Positions 8,058 through 14,498 are shown, counted from the first letter of the stretch. The stretch: 17,226 nucleotides of DNA from Alphaproteobacteria bacterium (GCA_019508105.1 JAEKMB010000121.1:1-17226), one strand, 5' to 3'. Numbers and translations are program-made. Notes: generated by a model not told the origin, from the sequence alone.

Positions 8058-9485
8058 TCAGTACGGCATATGCGGCGGTTCGCTGGGCGACCCCGTAGTG
8101 CAGGCGCTGAGCGGACGGTCGCGGCAGGTCTGCCAGATGGTCGGCACCGAGTTACCGGCGATGAACACCGCCGAGATCGTCTGGGTGTTGCGAATATCGT
8201 CCAGCGGATTCTTCTCCAGCACCACCAGATCGGCCCATTTGCCGGCCTGGACGCTGCCGATGCTTTTGTCGCCCAGCCAGCGGGCATTGTCGCTGGTTGC
8301 GGACTTGATGGCCTCCATCGGCGTGCGGCCCGCCAGCACCTGCATCTGCATTTCTTCATGGGCATTGAAGCCGGGAAAGCGGCCATTGGGGCCGCTGTCG
8401 GTGCCCATGCCGACATTGACACCGGCATTCACCATCGCCTGCCAATTTTCCAGCGCCTGGAACAAGGTGCGGTCCATGTCCCAGAACACTTTCTTTTCAT
8501 AAGGAAGACCCGGGAACCGCGTCGGGCCCAGCACCACCGCCTTTTCGCGGGCCATGCTGCGCAGCGCATCCAGGGTGCCTGGCGTCACGCCGCGGGTGAA
8601 GAAGGGATCGTTCAGCCAGGGCATCATGGCCAGGCTGTAGGCCATCTCGCGCGACAGGGTGCCGGAGACCATCCACACGCCCTTGGCCTTCATCATGTCC
8701 AGCAGTTCCTTGTCCACCGGCTGGTCGCGGACCATGTGGCCGAAGCCGTCCACCCCTTCGCGGATCAGTTCCTTGGCATCGTCCAGATAGAAGACATGCG
8801 CCACGGCGCGCAGATGCTTCTTGTGGGCCTCGTCGATAATCGCGGCGGACACCGCCGGCGGCATCTTGACCGGAATGGTCTTGCGCTCGTCGTCCACCCA
8901 CAGCTTGATGAAATCAACGCCCTTGGCAGCCTGCTCGTCCACCAGCTTGCGCGCCTCTTCCGGGGTGGCAATGGGCTGGGTCACCCCAACCAACCCGCCA
9001 TAGCCGCCCTTGATCACCGCACCCTGGCCGGCGCTGAACACCCGCGACATGGTGGGGCGGCTCTTGCGCTGCTGATTGCGCAGGTCCAGGACGAAATCCT
9101 TGTCGGTGCCCAGCACCTGCACCGCGGTGACGCCGTAAGCGGCATATTGCTTGAGATCGGCACTCACATTCTCGGGCGTGAAATATTTCTCGTCCTGAGT
9201 GACGTCATGCATCAGGCCGATATGGACATGGCTGTCGATGATGCCGGGGATCACGAACTTGCCGGACAGGTCCTGGACCGTGGCGTCCTTGGGCGCCTTC
9301 ATGGCGGCGGCGGGGCCGGCATAGGTGATCTTGCCATTGGTCATCACAATGGCGGAATTGGGTTGGGCCGCCGCGCCGGTCCCGTCGATCAGGGTCAGAT
9401 TGGTCAGTACGGTGGTCTCGCACCAGGCCGGCGCGGCAAAACCCGCCGCCAACAATGCCACCACGCCCCATTTCAAACCCTGCAT
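8058..9485 (-). CDS. Secreted amidohydrolase superfamily metallohydrolase (imidazolonepropionase-like)
   Basis: This 475-residue protein has a Sec signal peptide (residues 1 to about 21, hydrophobic core WGVVALLAAGFAAPAW). The metal site of the amidohydrolase TIM barrel is complete: His86 and His88 in DSHVHIG, Lys194 in FIKLWVDD (candidate carboxylated lysine), His230 in VAHVFYL, His250 in GFGHM, and Asp363 in MGTDSG. The C-terminal KWADLVVLEKNPLDD is also typical. Members cleave varied amide, peptide-like and cyclic substrates, so the substrate is unknown. The start is ATG 9485 with GGAG five bases upstream; an in-frame ATG at 9515 lacks this support. A terminator-like structure upstream (9596-9620) may attenuate expression. 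A lipoprotein is unlikely because Trp precedes the only nearby cysteine. Confidence 0.93.
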   Translation of the reverse strand: MQGLKWGVVALLAAGFAAPAWCETTVLTNLTLIDGTGAAAQPNSAIVMTNGKITYAGPAAAMKAPKDATVQDLSGKFVIPGIIDSHVHIGLMHDVTQDEKYFTPENVSADLKQYAAYGVTAVQVLGTDKDFVLDLRNQQRKSRPTMSRVFSAGQGAVIKGGYGGLVGVTQPIATPEEARKLVDEQAAKGVDFIKLWVDDERKTIPVKMPPAVSAAIIDEAHKKHLRAVAHVFYLDDAKELIREGVDGFGHMVRDQPVDKELLDMMKAKGVWMVSGTLSREMAYSLAMMPWLNDPFFTRGVTPGTLDALRSMAREKAVVLGPTRFPGLPYEKKVFWDMDRTLFQALENWQAMVNAGVNVGMGTDSGPNGRFPGFNAHEEMQMQVLAGRTPMEAIKSATSDNARWLGDKSIGSVQAGKWADLVVLEKNPLDDIRNTQTISAVFIAGNSVPTIWQTCRDRPLSACTTGSPSEPPHMPY

Positions 9486-9490
9486 ATCAA

Positions 9491-9494
9491 CTCC
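9491..9494 (-). promoter_or_regulatory. Ribosome binding site deciding the amidohydrolase start
   Basis: GGAG on the minus strand lies five bases before ATG 9485. This favours 9485 over the upstream in-frame ATG at 9515. Confidence 0.7.
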
Positions 9495-9498
9495 GTTA

Positions 9499-9542
9499 TT
9501 TCGCTGGCTGAACAACCGGTTCTAAGGCAGGCCCCAGCGAAA
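9499..9542 (-). promoter_or_regulatory. Inverted repeat in the amidohydrolase leader
   Basis: TTTCGCTGG (9499-9507) and CCAGCGAAA (9534-9542) are perfect inverted repeats enclosing 26 bases, with the palindrome AACCGGTT (9514-9521) in the loop. The stem ends four bases before the GGAG ribosome site, so folding could affect translation. It could equally be a protein-binding site. Confidence 0.4.
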
Positions 9543-9587
9543 AAAAACCTCAAAGAGTTACGCTGCACTGCGACATGGAACATCACC

Positions 9588-9795
9588 AAAAAAAATGCCG
9601 CCTTCGGAAAGAAGGCGGCACCGATGTCGCGGGTTGATCCCGCTTTATGTTGCTTGCGTCCTGTCAGGCGCGTCACGAGAGACACGTTTCGGCTTGCGCC
9701 GATAACGTATTGATTCCTGTCCTGTTTCCTCGACCCCGGCCGGCGGACTTTTGCCGCCTTCGCTCACGCGGCTCCCTTTGGCGGGGCCGCTTGCG
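9588..9795 (-). ncRNA. Candidate small RNA or attenuating leader ending at the 9596-9620 terminator
   Basis: This is most of the gene-free stretch 9486-9904. Read on the minus strand, successive hairpins appear. GGCGG/CCGCC is at 9742-9758. An imperfect 25-base palindrome ACGTT..CGGC-TTGC-GCCG..AACGT is at 9684-9708. GCGGG-TTGAT-CCCGC is at 9629-9643. The terminator with its U8 tail ends the series. The 5' end is a guess; a weak CATAGT -10-like box lies near 9800. I recognise no known RNA family. The upstream part (about 9800-9890) shows nothing clear beyond GC-rich simple sequence. Confidence 0.35.
9596..9620 (-). terminator. Near-ideal intrinsic terminator on the minus strand, upstream of the amidohydrolase gene
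   Basis: TGCCGCCTTC (9596-9605) and GAAGGCGGCA (9611-9620) form a perfect 10-bp stem around a five-base loop. On the minus strand it is followed by eight T (9595-9588). On the plus strand no T-run follows, so direction is clear. No minus-strand protein gene lies upstream of it, so it must end a non-coding transcript or act inside a leader. Confidence 0.88.
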
Positions 9796-9904
9796 CAAAC
9801 ACTATGTCAGGAGGCGGACAAAAACAAATGCCGCGGCGCGCGGTTTTGCGCAGGAGCCCAAAGGCGCTTAAATAGCCGCAAAAGCACACCATAAGGAGAA
9901 CGGG

Positions 9905-10744
9905 ATGGGGAAATTTTCACGCCGCACCATGTTGGCGGGCACGGCCGCAGGCATCGCCATGCCGGGCAGCGTCTTTGCCGCCGATCCGATCATTCCCGCC
10001 GCCACCATCGCCGCACGCAAGAACGCAACCGTGATCCCCAAGAAGGTGAACAAGCTCTACAACCTCAAGCCACAGGTGGACCAGCCCAACGACATGCAGT
10101 TCGCCCCCAATGGCGATTTGTGGATCCTGGACCAGAAGGATCCCAACAAAGTCTTCACCATCAATGCCAAGACCGGCGCGGTGCTGGCCAGTGTGCAGAC
10201 CGAGTCCATCCACGGCAGCGGTATTACCTATGGCGATGGCGCCTGGTTCATCACCTCAACCAAGGTGCTGAGCGGCAATCCTTCGACCCTCAAGGTGGAT
10301 CCCAAGACCGGCAAGACCCTGAAGAAGTGGGAGACACCGGGCTGGGGCATCTATGGCACCTATGTCACCCGCGTGCCCAAGCCCGGCGACCTGCCGCCGG
10401 AATCCGGCGGCCATGGCGTCAAGTGGGCGGGCAACGGCCAGTATTGGCTGGCGACGCCGGCCGGCGGCAAGCTCTATCTCATCAATGCCGAAACGGGCAC
10501 CGTGGCGCGCAGCATCCAGGCGCCGACGGTGCGCACCCATGGCATCGCGCTGGAGGGCGACCACATCTGGTGCGTCGGCGCCGATGAAGCGGAAATCTAC
10601 AAGCTGCAAATTACCGACGGCGCCATCGTCGCTAAGATCGTGCTGGACAAGGCCAATGATCCTTCCATCCACGGGCTGGACATCAAGGATGGCGTGCTGT
10701 GGTATTGCGACGCCAACAAAGGTTGGATCTGCAATCTGACCTGA
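9905..10744 (+). CDS. Tat-exported beta-propeller protein (SMP-30 / streptogramin-lyase-like fold)
   Basis: A 279-residue protein with a twin-arginine signal: SRRTML at residues 5-10, a hydrophobic stretch, and probable cleavage after VFA (residue 25). The mature part shows at least five blade-like repeats of the form HG or ND, then G, then W/Y: QPNDMQFAPNGDLWILD (60-76), IHGSGITYGDGAWFIT (102-117), GGHGVKWAGNGQYWLAT (168-184), THGIALEGDHIWCVG (211-225) and IHGLDIKDGVLWYCD (255-269). This fits the NHL/SMP-30/Vgb type of propeller, which includes sugar lactonases, but I cannot assign a reaction. AAGGAG (9893-9898) sits six bases before ATG. The next gene, also Tat-exported, starts 31 bp downstream, so they form an operon; a lactonase or substrate-binding role is inference. 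Confidence 0.88.
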   Translation: MGKFSRRTMLAGTAAGIAMPGSVFAADPIIPAATIAARKNATVIPKKVNKLYNLKPQVDQPNDMQFAPNGDLWILDQKDPNKVFTINAKTGAVLASVQTESIHGSGITYGDGAWFITSTKVLSGNPSTLKVDPKTGKTLKKWETPGWGIYGTYVTRVPKPGDLPPESGGHGVKWAGNGQYWLATPAGGKLYLINAETGTVARSIQAPTVRTHGIALEGDHIWCVGADEAEIYKLQITDGAIVAKIVLDKANDPSIHGLDIKDGVLWYCDANKGWICNLT

Positions 10745-10763
10745 AATCACGACAATCATCACT

Positions 10764-10769
10764 GGGGAG
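10764..10769 (+). promoter_or_regulatory. Ribosome binding site deciding the dehydratase start
   Basis: GGGGAG directly abuts an ATG at 10770, which is too close for use, and lies six bases before the in-frame ATG 10776. The latter is therefore the likely start. Confidence 0.75.
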
Positions 10770-10775
10770 ATGACC

Positions 10776-12017
10776 ATGGACCGCCGCACCTTGATGACGG
10801 GCATGCTGGGCACGGCTGCCGCGCTGTGGACGGCGCCGGACGCCTTTGCGCTGGGCCTGCCCAAAGACAGGATCAAGCGCATCCGCTACTACAAAACCCC
10901 CACCGACGCGGCCGGGCGCCCCAATGTGCATCAGCCGACTTTCAACCAGTCCACCAACATCGTCACCATCGAGACCGAAAGCGGCTTAATGGGCATCGGC
11001 GAAGGCGGTGAGCCTTCGACCATGGAACAATGCGCCGGCCTGTTGATCGGCGAGGACCCCTTCCGCGTCCAGCATCTGTGGCAGGTGATGGAGCGTGGCT
11101 ATTTCTATCCGGCGGGGCGGGAAAAGACCCACTCGCTGGGCGCGCTGGACGTGGCGCTGTGGGATCTCAAGGGCAAGGCGCTGGGGGTGCCGGTGTGGCA
11201 GCTCCTGGGCGGCAAGAGCCGCGACTATGTGGAATGCTACGCCACCTCTTATCCCACGCCCAAGGGCGGCACGTTGGAAGACGCGGCGCGCGCCTGTGTC
11301 GCCGAAGGCTTCCGCGCCTATCGCACCGGCGTGCGCGAGAACCAGGTGTTCGACCGTTTCGAGGCGGTGCGCCGCACCGTGGAAGACTGCCAGGCCATCC
11401 GCCGCGGCGTGGGCAAGGACGGGGCCTGGGCGATCGACTTCCACGGTACCATGGATCCGCAGGATGCCATCACCCTGGCCACCGAGCTGGAGCCATTGCA
11501 TCCCTTCTTCTGCGAGGACCTGATCCGCGGCGAGAATATTGACATCTATAAAGTGTTACGCCCGCGGCTGCGGGTGCCGATCGCGGTGGGCGAGATCTAT
11601 GGTGTGAAGTGGGAGATGAGCCCGCTGATCGAGCAGAATCTGATCGATTTTGCCCGCTGCACCGTGCCCAATGTCGGCGGCATCACCGAATATATGAAAA
11701 TCGCCGCCCTGTGCGAGACCCATTATTGCGGCATGATCCCACATTTCACCGGGCCCATCGGCGAAACCGCCCTGGTCCATTGCCTCACCGCCACCTCGGT
11801 GATCGCGCTGATGGAAATGACCAGCGCCGGCCGCGAGCCCTGGCCCTATCTGCCGCAGGCCTATGACTTCCATAACGGTAAACTCTGGCCCAATGAGCGC
11901 CCCGGCCTGGGCGTAACCCTGGACACCAGCAAGCTGCAAAGGGTGGGCGACTGGACGGAGCATTATGCGCCCATCCAGATCAACAAACGGCCGGATGGTT
12001 CCTATACAAATTGGTAA
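10776..12017 (+). CDS. Tat-exported mandelate racemase/muconate lactonizing (enolase superfamily) sugar-acid dehydratase, galactonate dehydratase-like
   Basis: A 413-residue protein with a Tat signal (MDRRTLMTG, cleavage probably after AFA, residue 25), then the enolase-superfamily capping domain and barrel. The three metal ligands are Asp221 (AIDFHG), Glu247 (FFCEDL) and Glu273 (AVGEIYG), spaced 26 and 26. His223 is in the Asp-Phe-His motif and His323 (IPHFTGP) follows the last ligand by 50. As I recall, E. coli galactonate dehydratase has the same spacing (Asp183, Glu209, Glu235, His185, His285). RspA-type mannonate dehydratases share it, so the exact substrate is open. KGKALGVPVWQLLGG and RPGLGVTLD support a DgoD-like enzyme, as do the nearby dgoK and dgoA. 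Export is odd, because this family is normally cytoplasmic. It lies 31 bp after the propeller gene and ends at the second palindromic repeat. Confidence 0.9.
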   Translation: MDRRTLMTGMLGTAAALWTAPDAFALGLPKDRIKRIRYYKTPTDAAGRPNVHQPTFNQSTNIVTIETESGLMGIGEGGEPSTMEQCAGLLIGEDPFRVQHLWQVMERGYFYPAGREKTHSLGALDVALWDLKGKALGVPVWQLLGGKSRDYVECYATSYPTPKGGTLEDAARACVAEGFRAYRTGVRENQVFDRFEAVRRTVEDCQAIRRGVGKDGAWAIDFHGTMDPQDAITLATELEPLHPFFCEDLIRGENIDIYKVLRPRLRVPIAVGEIYGVKWEMSPLIEQNLIDFARCTVPNVGGITEYMKIAALCETHYCGMIPHFTGPIGETALVHCLTATSVIALMEMTSAGREPWPYLPQAYDFHNGKLWPNERPGLGVTLDTSKLQRVGDWTEHYAPIQINKRPDGSYTNW

Positions 12018-12023
12018 ACTCAG

Positions 12024-12099
12024 TTGTCATGCCCGCGAAAGCGGGCATCCAACTTGGTAAAGTCAAAAGTTGGAATTCCCGCTTGCGCGGGAATGACAA
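12024..12099. repeat. Two-hairpin palindromic intergenic repeat, copy 2
   Basis: A 76-bp copy of the element at 4830-4912, bounded by TTGTC and GACAA. Hairpin one (12029-12048) is identical to copy 1. The middle stem is CCAACTT (12049-12055) with AAGTTGG (12067-12073). Hairpin two, ATTCCCGC-TTGC-GCGGGAAT (12075-12094), differs by one loop base. The central spacer differs in sequence and is shorter. It lies between the convergent stops of the dehydratase gene and dgoA. A T5 run follows on the plus strand (12101-12105). Confidence 0.93.
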
Positions 12100-12103
12100 G
12101 TTT

Positions 12104-12727
12104 TTAGTTTGCAGCCTTGAACGCAGCCACACTGGCGCGGACGCGGGCGGCGATGTCTTCGTCGCTGAAATCCGGCTTGAACAATTCCGACCCTAGCCCG
12201 AAACCGGCGGCACCGGCGCGGCGCCATTCCTGCATGTTGCCGGCGCCGACCCCGCCCACGGCATAAACCGGTTGCCCCTTGGGCAGCACCGCCAGCATGG
12301 CTTTGAGATGATCGGTGCCGCCGGTGGCCGCCGGAAACAGCTTGAGATATTTCGCGCCGGCCGCCAGGGCGGCAAAAGCTTCGCTGGGTGTATAGAAGCC
12401 CGGCATCACGGTGAGGCCCTGTTCCACGCCGCGCGCGATGACAGCGGGATTTGTGTTGGGTGTCACCAGCAGCTTGCCGCCGGCCGCCGCCACCCGGTCC
12501 ACATCGGCCGCATTCAGCACGGTGCCCGCGCCGATCAGGCAGCGGTCGCCGAACATCCTGGCCAGGCTTTCGATACTGGCGAAGGCATCGGGAGAATTCA
12601 GCGGAACTTCGATGGCGCGGATGCCTGCATCAAACAGCGCCTCCGCCACGCCCAGGACCCTGCCAGGCGTCACGCCGCGCAGGATGGCGACGATGGGTAA
12701 TCCGGCCAGCAAGGCATCAGGGTTCAT
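12104..12727 (-). CDS. dgoA: 2-dehydro-3-deoxy-6-phosphogalactonate aldolase (KDPG/KDPGal aldolase family)
   Basis: This cytoplasmic class I aldolase cleaves 2-keto-3-deoxy-6-phosphogalactonate to pyruvate and glyceraldehyde 3-phosphate, the last step of galactonate degradation. The 207 residues match the family. ILRGVTP (Arg17), IEVPLNSP (Glu40) and YLKLFPA (Lys129, Schiff-base lysine) are present. VPLNSP is the form I associate with DgoA; the Entner-Doudoroff enzyme Eda usually has a threonine-arginine version. The start ATG overlaps the dgoK stop by four bases (ATGA, 12724-12727), and no separate ribosome site is seen, so translation is probably coupled. The stop lies five bases from the palindromic repeat. 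Confidence 0.94.
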   Translation of the reverse strand: MNPDALLAGLPIVAILRGVTPGRVLGVAEALFDAGIRAIEVPLNSPDAFASIESLARMFGDRCLIGAGTVLNAADVDRVAAAGGKLLVTPNTNPAVIARGVEQGLTVMPGFYTPSEAFAALAAGAKYLKLFPAATGGTDHLKAMLAVLPKGQPVYAVGGVGAGNMQEWRRAGAAGFGLGSELFKPDFSDEDIAARVRASVAAFKAAN

Positions 12728-13635
12728 GAGAAAATTTCCGCATGGGCGTGGACCAGGCCCGCCAGGGCCGCTGCATCGCCGTCAATCACGGCGCTAGTGA
12801 GATCATAGGCGCTGAGCGCCCTGGCATAAAGCGCCGCCAGCCCGGGGCTGCAGATCAGCTGCACCGGCCCTTCGAGGTCGAGCAAGCTGCGCGCCGCGCC
12901 GATATCCTTGCCCAGCATCAGGCCCGACAAATAGGACGCCGCGTCGGCCTTGGGCATCTCGCCCGTGACCACGCGGCTGCGGGTGCTGAACAGAAGATGC
13001 AGCAGGTCGGCATTTTCGTTGGCGCGGGCAAAATCCAGACCGCGCGCAAATCCCCGACTTGCGGGATCCACCTCGCCGCCATCGCGCGCCAGCACGCTGT
13101 GGCGGCGCACCAACTCGAACAATTCTCCCGACAGCGCGGTCTGGAACTGGATCACCGCGCCCTCTTCCACCACCACCCATTTCACATGGGTGCCGGGCAT
13201 GCAGAGGACATGGCGGCCCTTGGTCAGATCGGGACGAAGGCGCAGCGCACCCGATATCTGGGTTTCCTCGCCGCGCATCACATCCGGCGCACCGGTTTTG
13301 CCGGTGCAGGACAAGCCCGGCAGGATGGCGATGGCGCGCCCGCCCGCTTCAAAGCGCAGCGCCGCACCCGCGATGGCGCCGGGCTTTGCCGGGCATTTCA
13401 GATAGGGCACCTCGCGCCAGCCGATGGTTGAACCCACCATGCCGCCCAGCACCGCCGGCAACACGCCATGCGCCTGGTCCCAGGGTGCCACCACGGCAGC
13501 GAAGCGGCCGGCGCAGTCTGGCACCGAAGCGCCCTCGCCTTCGGCTCGCGCCAGTACCTCGCCACGCCTGTCACATAGATAAAGCCGCAAGCGGCTGGTG
13601 CCCCAGTCGCCGGCGATGAAAGCCGCCCTGCTCAT
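12724..13635 (-). CDS. dgoK: 2-dehydro-3-deoxygalactonokinase
   Basis: This kinase phosphorylates 2-keto-3-deoxygalactonate at C6 in the cytoplasm, giving the substrate of DgoA. The 304-residue protein begins MSRAAFIAGDWGTSRLRLYL; the GDWGTSR phosphate-binding motif (9-15) is characteristic of the DGOK family. GTHVKWVVVE and the conserved HSVLARDG/GFARGLDFARAN region follow. An upstream in-frame ATG (13752) would overlap the preceding gene and precedes only Arg-rich sequence, so 13635 is preferred. There is no clear ribosome site. A TATAAA box (minus strand, 13650-13645) with TCGACA 15 bases further upstream could yield a nearly leaderless transcript. The gene also follows a DUF3175 gene by 22 bp, and read-through from it is possible. 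Confidence 0.94.
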   Translation of the reverse strand: MSRAAFIAGDWGTSRLRLYLCDRRGEVLARAEGEGASVPDCAGRFAAVVAPWDQAHGVLPAVLGGMVGSTIGWREVPYLKCPAKPGAIAGAALRFEAGGRAIAILPGLSCTGKTGAPDVMRGEETQISGALRLRPDLTKGRHVLCMPGTHVKWVVVEEGAVIQFQTALSGELFELVRRHSVLARDGGEVDPASRGFARGLDFARANENADLLHLLFSTRSRVVTGEMPKADAASYLSGLMLGKDIGAARSLLDLEGPVQLICSPGLAALYARALSAYDLTSAVIDGDAAALAGLVHAHAEIFS

Positions 13636-13657
13636 GCTGCGGCTTTTATACGGACCG

Positions 13658-13981
13658 TCAGTCCTTGTCGAACAGGCGACGCAGTTCGCCCTTGGCCTTT
13701 TCCAGCACCTTCTTCTGGCTGGCCGGAAGATCTTTTCCGCCCCGGTTGACATAAAAAGTCAGCATCGACATGGCCGAGCGGTAAGGGCTGGATTTGCGGC
13801 GATGGCTGTCTTCGGCCGAGCGTTTGAGCGAGGCGGCGATCTTTTTGGGATCTTTAGACTTGAACACGCCCTTTTTGAGGTCCAGGGCGTCGCTTTCCCG
13901 CGTCACCTTGCCGGACCACTTCTTCTTTTTGGTCTTCTTCGGCCCTTTGGTCTTTTTGGCAGTCTTTTTTCGGGCGGCCAT
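13658..13981 (-). CDS. DUF3175 domain protein, small basic
   Basis: A 107-residue protein with a lysine-rich head (residues 1-20), then KWSGKVTRESDALDLKKGVF, DPKKIAASLKRSAE, and SPYRSAMSMLTFYVNRGGKDLP, ending in a basic helix. From memory this is the DUF3175 signature, widespread in Alphaproteobacteria and of unknown function. The basic head suggests nucleic-acid contact, but that is inference. No Shine-Dalgarno sequence is visible upstream of ATG 13981. The start region overlaps the 3' end of the upstream gene's frame by 79 bases. Confidence 0.87.
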   Translation of the reverse strand: MAARKKTAKKTKGPKKTKKKKWSGKVTRESDALDLKKGVFKSKDPKKIAASLKRSAEDSHRRKSSPYRSAMSMLTFYVNRGGKDLPASQKKVLEKAKGELRRLFDKD

Positions 13982-14415
13982 GAGGAGCTAAGGGCGTGCT
14001 CTGCGCGTGAAAAGTTTACGGGCGTTTGACCTGCAGCGTGTCCAGGTCGCGCAACTGCACCGCCCACCACCGCGCCGGCCAGGGCCGAGGCCAGCCAGCC
14101 CGCCGCCACCACCGCGCCAATTCCAGGAAATACGAAGGCGCTCAATCCCGCCAACAGCCCGGCCGCACCGCCCAGCGCCGCGCCGACGCCAGCACTCTTG
14201 TTTACCAACTGCCCGCGATCATCCCGGCCGTCGCGATCCCGATCGATCACGTCATCCGCATTTTCCATATCGGCATTCTTCATGGGCTGCGACAGGGCGC
14301 GCGAAGGCGCAATGATGCCAATATCGTCTTCGGGAAGGCCTGCCGCCTTCAGCTCATCGACCACCGCCCGGGCGATGGCGCTGTCGGGATAAAGCCGGGA
14401 AAGGGTGATCATCAT
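13903..14415 (-). CDS. Glycine-zipper general-stress-type protein with an altered C-terminus
   Basis: The N-terminal part reads like the alphaproteobacterial family resembling general stress protein 17M: MITLSRLYPDSAIARAVVDELKAAGLPEDDIGIIA, an acidic DRDRDGRDDRG linker, then a long Gly/Ala hydrophobic segment, GAALGGAAGLLAGLSAFVFPGIGAVVAAGWLAS, that could insert in a membrane. Relatives normally continue with a domain containing EGVRRGGTLV. Here that part is missing; the frame instead runs into Pro/Ser-rich sequence and a basic tail made by reading the DUF3175 lysine codons out of frame. This suggests a deletion or frameshift. The +1 frame would stop at 14016-14018. The start is ATG 14415 or 14412; a longer start at 14457 is possible. 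The upstream region has EcfG-like boxes. Confidence 0.6.
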   Translation of the reverse strand: MMITLSRLYPDSAIARAVVDELKAAGLPEDDIGIIAPSRALSQPMKNADMENADDVIDRDRDGRDDRGQLVNKSAGVGAALGGAAGLLAGLSAFVFPGIGAVVAAGWLASALAGAVVGGAVARPGHAAGQTPVNFSRAEHALSSSWPPEKRLPKRPKGRRRPKRRSGPAR

Positions 14416-14447
14416 GGCGGAACTTTCGTGCACAGCGACCTGATGGC

Positions 14448-14473
14448 AACACGCCACCTCGCCCGCCCGTTCC
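14448..14473 (-). promoter_or_regulatory. EcfG-like promoter candidate, minus strand (proximal)
   Basis: GGAAC (14473-14469) is separated by 17 bases from TGTT (14451-14448), one mismatch from the alphaproteobacterial general-stress consensus GGAAC-N16/17-CGTT. It faces the stress-type gene starting at 14415. Confidence 0.35.
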
Positions 14474-14498
14474 GGAACCCGAATGAATTTCGCCGGTT
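14474..14498 (+). promoter_or_regulatory. EcfG-like promoter candidate for the DUF6496-type gene
   Basis: GGAAC (14474-14478), a 16-base spacer, and GGTT (14495-14498) give one mismatch to the EcfG consensus. The box lies 29 bp before ATG 14528, a suitable promoter distance. Confidence 0.45.

Noticed and set aside
9473..9685. A 70-codon minus-strand frame overlapping the hairpin region
   Set aside because: The intrinsic terminator lies inside it and it runs into the amidohydrolase start, so it is unlikely to be translated as a unit.
7119..9713. An 864-codon open frame on the plus strand
   Set aside because: It lies antisense to two clear genes (MFS transporter and amidohydrolase), crosses their intergenic gap, and its product is His/Gly/Arg-rich with no domain. 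Such shadows are expected in GC-rich DNA.
4830..12099. CRISPR array
   Set aside because: The two similar repeats are about 7 kb apart with genes between; there is no regular spacer pattern.
12024..12099. Insertion-sequence terminal repeats or an attachment site
   Set aside because: No transposase or integrase lies nearby and no direct target duplication is obvious; the element is better described as an extragenic palindromic repeat.
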